Assembly (NCBI RefSeq): GCF_001638985.1
Contig: NW_017265149.1
Coordinates: 62,001-126,000, forward strand
Length of the DNA: 64,000 nt
Origin: Phycomyces blakesleeanus NRRL 1555(-)
Taxonomy: Eukaryota > Mucoromycota > Mucoromycetes > Mucorales > Phycomycetaceae
Reading direction: 5' to 3'
In this document: one piece after another, positions 59,559 through 64,000 of the stretch
How positions within the stretch are numbered: position 1 is the first letter of the stretch
How the letters are laid out: every line of letters starts with the position of its first letter
The notes under the pieces: generated by a model
The model's input: the letters and a program-made list of their open reading frames with translations, nothing else
What the model was told of the DNA's origin: nothing
The model's database searches: none
Translations under genes and position numbers: made by a program

Positions 59559-60437
59559 ACCTTGTCATACATTTCTGTTTCATATGGGAACATGGCACGG
59601 ATAGCACGGATAGCACGGATAGCACGGATACTACGGATACTACGGATACTACGGATACTACGGATACTACGGATACTACGGATACTACGGATACTACAGA
59701 TAGCACGGATACTACGGATACTACGAATAGCACGGATACTACGGATACTACGGATACTACGGATACTACGAATAGCACGGATACTACGGATACTACGAAT
59801 AGCACGGATACTACGGATACTACAGATACTACGGATACTACGGATACTACGGATACTACGGATACTACGGATACTACGGATACTACGGATACTACGGATA
59901 CTACGGATAGCACGGATACTACGGATACTACGAATAGCACGGATACTACGGATACTACGAATAGCACGGATACTACGGATACTACAGATACTACGGATAC
60001 TACGGATACTACGGATACTACGGATACTACGGATACTACGGATACTACGGATACTACGGATAGCACGGATACTACGGATACTACGAATAGCACGGATACT
60101 ACGGATACTACGAATAGCACGGATACTACGGATACTACAGATACTACGGATACTACGGATACTACGGATAGTACGGATACTACGGATAGCACGAATACCA
60201 CATTTGTTGGTACTTCGGCTCGGCAGTTATGGGATGAACAAGCTCGTCGACATGCCATTCCATCAGCAAAAGGTTGTATATGGTGATAATGGGCCGATTT
60301 AGAAAGCCTATAGTAAATGGTGCCAAACGCAACTCGGTGCTATATTCACGGCGCAACCGCAATCCTTTGGTGGAAATCCTGTGCGAGTTTTTTTTTTTTT
60401 TTTTTTTTACTGCATTGACCATGAATAAGATCTTCAG
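59559..60437 (-). repeat. Right arm of the large inverted repeat (879 bp)
   Basis: Reverse complement of the left arm (56704-57040). The 542-base excess equals 60 extra 9-base units plus 2 bases in the poly-T/A tract, so apart from these two tracts the arms appear free of insertions or deletions. The stop codon of the Tc1-like transposase falls in the last four bases of this arm. Confidence 0.92.
59599..60192 (-). repeat. Minisatellite of 66 nine-base units (right arm)
   Basis: On the plus strand the units are mainly GGATACTAC, with variants GGATAGCAC, GAATAGCAC and AGATACTAC; 594 bases is exactly 66 units. The variants recur as a larger pattern: GAATAGCAC at 59770, 59932 and 60085, and AGATACTAC at 59824, 59986 and 60139, spaced 162 and 153 bases. 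Since the unit is a multiple of three and lacks stops, long artificial frames exist on both strands. Confidence 0.95.
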
Positions 60438-61738
60438 AGTGCTTGCCTGTTACGACACTTGTCCAAGCATTTGTGAGAATGCCCAACAAACCCTTTAAAG
60501 TCGCTCAGCGTCAGACTATTAGATGCCTCACTGATTCTTGTCATAAGTGTCTCAGTTTCCAGTAGCTTGTTTCGTTTGACTTTACTCTTAACCACTGACC
60601 AAAACTGTTCAATTGGATTAAGTTCAAGAGAATAGGACGGCAAATAAATACAGCGGTAACCGCGAGATTCTACATATTTAGCTATATCAACCGATATATG
60701 GATTGGAGCATTATCCATCACGAGGTAATGGCCTTTCATATGTGGATACTGGTCCATTTCATCCATCGTGGCTTTTAGAAAACTAACATAGTGTCCCGTA
60801 ACTGTCCCTTTGCTCACACGCACAACGTTTTCTCCTTGCTTTCTCTTTTTATTGGATGGAGGCCGAGGAAGCCTGAGGCTACATTTAATCAGACCTTGGG
60901 CAGAAATTGCACCTAAAATGGTTGTTGTTTTTGCTCGTGTTTTGGGAACTGTGACCACTGCAGGGGAGCCTTTCTTTGACCATGCCATACTACGTTTCAA
61001 ATTAATATGAAATGCAGATTCATCAAGGATGACACAGTTGGTCGTAAAATCCATGTCTGTTTTTTCCCATTTATGAATCCAATCCAGGCGTTCTTGAATC
61101 TTTTCCTCGCTGTTCCGATCTATAGGTTGAAAACGAGCTTTTTTGAGAGACAAGATGCAGTGCTTTTTTACAAAATCAAACAAGGTACTTTTGGATACTT
61201 TTAATTCTGTGAATACTTGTCGTAAGTGCTTCATCAGGTCGTCCAAGACGACTGAAGGGTTCGCATCAATACACTCAAGAATAACTTTTTTGCGCTCCTC
61301 ATTGAGAATGCGTGAACGACCAGTCTTTCTCCCTTTCTCAAAGATATTATCAGGATCCCTCTCGTACTGTTCAGCCCATTTTTGCGCTGTACGAACGTGA
61401 ATCCAAAGCTGTTTTACAGCAGCAGCCGCGCTCAGACATTTCTCAAACAACAGCTCAAAGAACCTCACTTTATCCTGATCAGAATAGCGTGTATAATTTC
61501 GCTTCATAGATGTTTCCCCCATAACAAGATCACTGCCAGGCTTTACCTCCTTTTCCACTTGCATTGCCTCTACCGTTTTCTCGTTCTCCAGAGGTAGTTG
61601 AGCTAAGTATTGTGTATGAGAACTCAATGTTTTAAGACGAAACTGCTCCTCATCAACAATATAATCCATCGGTTCAGCCCTGCCATACTCGTCGACGACA
61701 GAACCTTTCCCATTTTCATACAAGAATTGAATGTTCAT
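60434..61738 (-). CDS. Tc1/mariner-type DD34E transposase, 434 aa
   Basis: A single intact minus-strand frame. The N-terminal 75 residues are acidic and not family-like. A helix-turn-helix region follows (RYSDQDKVRFFELLFEKCLSA...VRTAQKWAEQY), then a second one with KTGRSRILNEE and the LRQVFTELKVSKSTLF element. The catalytic domain (DDE_3 type) has Asp239 in VILDESAFH, Asp342 in LVMDNAPIH and Glu377 in LELNPIEQFW; 34 residues separate the last two, the DD34E spacing of Tc1 and IS630 relatives. SKKGSPAVV and YLPSYSLELNP are further hallmarks. No frameshift or stop is present. The stop codon lies in the outer edge of the right inverted arm. Clear terminal inverted repeats for this element were not found, so its limits are open. 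Confidence 0.92.
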   Translation of the reverse strand: MNIQFLYENGKGSVVDEYGRAEPMDYIVDEEQFRLKTLSSHTQYLAQLPLENEKTVEAMQVEKEVKPGSDLVMGETSMKRNYTRYSDQDKVRFFELLFEKCLSAAAAVKQLWIHVRTAQKWAEQYERDPDNIFEKGRKTGRSRILNEERKKVILECIDANPSVVLDDLMKHLRQVFTELKVSKSTLFDFVKKHCILSLKKARFQPIDRNSEEKIQERLDWIHKWEKTDMDFTTNCVILDESAFHINLKRSMAWSKKGSPAVVTVPKTRAKTTTILGAISAQGLIKCSLRLPRPPSNKKRKQGENVVRVSKGTVTGHYVSFLKATMDEMDQYPHMKGHYLVMDNAPIHISVDIAKYVESRGYRCIYLPSYSLELNPIEQFWSVVKSKVKRNKLLETETLMTRISEASNSLTLSDFKGFVGHSHKCLDKCRNRQAL

Positions 61739-61801
61739 TATGATGCGGTTTTGGTGTAATTGCGGAAGAGAAATAAAAGGAAGAGGAGCACTTGGTGTGC
61801 A

Positions 61802-61809
61802 CTTTTATA
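61802..61809 (-). promoter_or_regulatory. TATA box of the Tc1-like transposase
   Basis: Read on the minus strand: TATAAAAG, about 65 bases upstream of the ATG at 61738, a good position and sequence for a core promoter. Confidence 0.5.
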
Positions 61810-61865
61810 TCCAATGATGCCAAGGCTAAATATTCTTGGCAACAGGACATCCTATTTGTCAGCGA

Positions 61866-62020
61866 ATACGAATTTACATTTCGTACAACATGAATTTTGT
61901 TCTTGCCATCTGATGAAATCATTTTCCACCAGGGCGAATTTATTTGTTGTGCAACATGAATTCTGTTCTCGTCATTGGCTGTATTTACTTTCTGACAAGA
62001 GCGAATTTACTTTCTGGAAA
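61866..62020. repeat. Direct repeats of 66-67 bases upstream of the Tc1-like transposase
   Basis: GCGAATTTA occurs at 61934 and 62001, and ACGAATTTA at 61868. The first two repeats share the following sequence ACAACATGAATTTTGTTC or GCAACATGAATTCTGTTC; the third is cut short. They lie where the 5' end of a Tc1-like element should be, and could be transposase-binding repeats. Confidence 0.65.
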
Positions 62021-62506
62021 GAGTGTATAACAATGATGTAAATCAATTGGTATCATACTATATCCAGATTGCAGCTGTACCCATCGTTAAGCCCATTTGT
62101 TGTAGCCTTTGTAAGCACCATTTATAAAGAAAAAATTTAAAGTCATTAGCTGTGTATGTAATTCTACATCTTACTAAATTCTGGGTGATTTTGGACTTAT
62201 ATGGCGGTGAAAGCCATAAGACTTTACTTGTTATATACGATATACCAAATTATTTGTTTGATATATATTTTTTATTTAATTAATTAATATGTGCAAAGAA
62301 AGAATTATACAATAGACTTTTTTTTTGTTTTTTGAAAAGAATAAAAAATTATTATAGTAAAGCAGTAAAAGAAGTACATTCCGAGTTTCACGGATATAAG
62401 AAATCTATAGAGATATATAAAGTATGCTGTGTATATGCTTATGAGTATAAGAGTTGAAAAATAAAATAAAGCAAGATGAGCAGAATGTTTGATGACCAAT
62501 AGACAT

Positions 62507-64000
62507 CTATCGTTTGGCCTTTCTTCGCCAGTAAACCAAGACAAGCATGACAAGAGAATTGAACCCAAAGTAGGCAGCAATGATTCCAATGTTACGCCAC
62601 TTGTTAGATGCCTCCCAGCCGTAGACACTGGAATAGTACTCCTCGCCAGACTTATATGTGCAGTAACCACATAGTTCAGGTCCCACTGTATCAGGGTTGT
62701 CAATATAGCCAAGTCCTCCATTAGAAAAGAAGTTTGCCATATATTGACCACAGGTTTGTCCAGGAGGAGCCGAGAATTTAAGGAGATCTTCGTCTTTACA
62801 TACAACAGTGAGAGACTCCAGCTCGTTTACAGCCAGACCTTCGATATAATAATGAAAAGGATCAATCCAATACATCCATCTCTTCCAGAAAGTTGGCATG
62901 GCCGAATAGGGCTGCATCAAGCCACAGAAAACAATAAGCAAGGACAACATAAGAGGGTTGAGAGCAGCAGCCACGGTCGGGAGCTCGGATGCGGCAGCAA
63001 TAACAAATCCAAAAGTTACAGCCCAAAAGACGAGTAAGACCAGCATAAGGTAGAAGTAACCGGTAGCCTCGGATGACATGGTCATACCCGCAGTCCAGTA
63101 AAAGCAAAACAGGAAGAATGCAGCAAACACAAACACATAAGGAACCTCTACCAACACAGTAGAGATACCCCAGGTGAACCAGCTGTAGTAGCGAGATGCG
63201 TATTCACGTCGGAAGAAAATACGCTCTGTCATAAACTTTGGCTGAGAGAGAATGATAAGAGTCATGGCCATAATAAAGGTACTGAACAGAGCAAAAAGCT
63301 TATTCTGCATATCTGAAGAGGAGTTCTTAAGTTTCCAGTAGGTAAAACCGTGTATCAAAGCAGTCAAAAGAATGTTCAAGAAGCGACCAAAGTTGTAATC
63401 AGGCGCACGCCAATAAGCCAAAGCCATTCGGTTGTGAACAAGCTTAAACTGAGTCCAGGTTGATGTAGCATAAGCTCGAGAAACGCGGGTAGGGTTCATA
63501 TCGGCCGATCTGTTGATCTCAGCAAGTTCTTCATCGAGTGCTTTGGCTTCTTTGGATCCAGCCCAGACTTCGGACCAGTCGCGAGTGGCCTTTCCGGCAG
63601 TTCCGGCACCAACAACCTCAAGAATGTACTCGGCAGGGTTGGCTGCAGGAGGACAGGTGGGGCCACCGTTGGACTGGAAGTAATCAATCATGGTGTGAGC
63701 ATCGGGACCAATCTCACCATAGTAAGCGGTCTTTCCACCACGAACAAGTAGCAAGAGATGATCGAAATGACCAAACAGAATGGCCGAAGGTTGGTGGATG
63801 GTACAGAGAACAGGCCAACCGGCATCAGCAAGTTTGCGAATGAAACGAATGATGTTGTAAGAGCTTTGAGCATCAAGACCAGAAGTAGGCTCGTCCAAGA
63901 ACAGGAGCTGGGGCTTGCCGACCAGTTCCATACCAATAGTAAGACGCTTGCGTTCTTCAACGGAAATACCAGAACCATATTCAAGCATGCCAATCTGAGC
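62507..64000 (-). CDS. PDR-type (ABCG) multidrug transporter, C-terminal half (5' partial)
   Basis: The frame is open to the window end, so about two thirds of the protein lies outside. What is present is the second nucleotide-binding and membrane half of a full-size pleiotropic drug resistance transporter, which exports drugs or lipids across the plasma membrane with ATP. Motifs in order: degenerate signature ISVEERKRLTIGMEL (not the LSGGQ form, as usual for the second domain of fungal PDR proteins), Walker B LLFLDEPTSGLD, His-switch TIHQPS, then LVRGGKTAYYGEIG and NPAEYILEVVGAG. Six membrane segments follow, with a large extracellular loop containing paired cysteines (CKDEDLL, TCGQYM, LCGYC) before the last helix. 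It ends YWRRKAKR, typical of the family. No intron is seen in this part. Confidence 0.95.
   Translation of the reverse strand, partial: AQIGMLEYGSGISVEERKRLTIGMELVGKPQLLFLDEPTSGLDAQSSYNIIRFIRKLADAGWPVLCTIHQPSAILFGHFDHLLLLVRGGKTAYYGEIGPDAHTMIDYFQSNGGPTCPPAANPAEYILEVVGAGTAGKATRDWSEVWAGSKEAKALDEELAEINRSADMNPTRVSRAYATSTWTQFKLVHNRMALAYWRAPDYNFGRFLNILLTALIHGFTYWKLKNSSSDMQNKLFALFSTFIMAMTLIILSQPKFMTERIFFRREYASRYYSWFTWGISTVLVEVPYVFVFAAFFLFCFYWTAGMTMSSEATGYFYLMLVLLVFWAVTFGFVIAAASELPTVAAALNPLMLSLLIVFCGLMQPYSAMPTFWKRWMYWIDPFHYYIEGLAVNELESLTVVCKDEDLLKFSAPPGQTCGQYMANFFSNGGLGYIDNPDTVGPELCGYCTYKSGEEYYSSVYGWEASNKWRNIGIIAAYFGFNSLVMLVLVYWRRKAKR

Larger units (their letters stand above)
61739..62506. other. Spacer between Tc1-like transposase and ABC transporter
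   Basis: The first 300 bases are the 5' region of the transposase (TATA box, direct repeats). The rest is AT-rich 3' region of the ABC transporter gene. No gene is seen. Confidence 0.6.

Noticed and set aside
59557..60302. Long ORFs on both strands (246 and 233 codons) across the minisatellite
   Set aside because: They arise because the 9-base unit is a multiple of three without stops. The peptides are pure repeats (RIL or VVS), with no coding signal.
1..64000. CRISPR arrays, bacterial operons, rRNA genes
   Set aside because: Searched for by eye; the tandem arrays have no unique spacers, and the genes are intron-containing nuclear fungal genes.

Overview
The window looks like nuclear DNA of a filamentous fungus, most likely an early-diverging one (Mucoromycota/Mucorales-like; species not determinable). 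The genes carry many short GT-AG introns of about 50-90 bases, the intergenic DNA is very AT-rich and full of microsatellites, and the proteins are rich in Ser, Gln and Asn runs. The conserved proteins are fungal: a Dnf-type P4-ATPase, a Rieske protein, COP9 subunit 7, a PDR-type ABC transporter and a Zn2Cys6 factor.

Layout, 1-50 kb (cellular genes). A 17-exon gene for a very large protein with an N-terminal C1-type zinc module (8-6768, +, 5' end outside the window) is followed by a gene-poor stretch containing decayed coding sequence. A low-complexity Ser/Gln/Asn-rich ORF (12231, +) precedes the phospholipid flippase (15301-20644, +) and COP9 signalosome subunit 7 (23380-24542, +). A long AT-rich interval leads to a two-finger C2H2 regulator (minus strand, ending 28702). 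Then come the mitochondrial Rieske iron-sulfur protein (35391-36754, +), a 78-residue membrane protein of the PLDc_N type (37260, +), a Ser/Thr kinase with a KA1-like tail (minus, 40594-37766), an ankyrin-repeat protein (minus, 43787-41781) and a large Zn2Cys6 transcription factor (about 46259-49919, +). For all multi-exon genes with a defined start the joined exons give an intact frame, so the models are internally consistent.

Layout, 52.7-62.1 kb (transposon island). A structurally complete PIF/Harbinger-like element (52703-55827) has matching 32-base terminal inverted repeats, a 3-base TAT flank, a Myb/SANT-like ORF and a convergent spliced DDE transposase. Next to it is a candidate 0.55-kb MITE. 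Then follows a pair of inverted arms (56704-57040 and 59559-60437) enclosing a spliced gene for a PD-(D/E)XK nuclease-like protein. The arms share a 9-base minisatellite present as 6 units in one and 66 in the other; their length difference is exactly explained by 60 units plus a 2-base change in an A/T tract. A Tc1/mariner-like DD34E transposase (minus, 61738-60434) ends inside the outer edge of the right arm. The window closes with the C-terminal half of a PDR/ABCG transporter (minus, cut by the window end).

The cellular genes are not an operon or an evident cluster; they are independent housekeeping and regulatory genes. The unusual part is the transposon island, above all the inverted-arm unit with its nuclease-like gene and one-sided minisatellite expansion.
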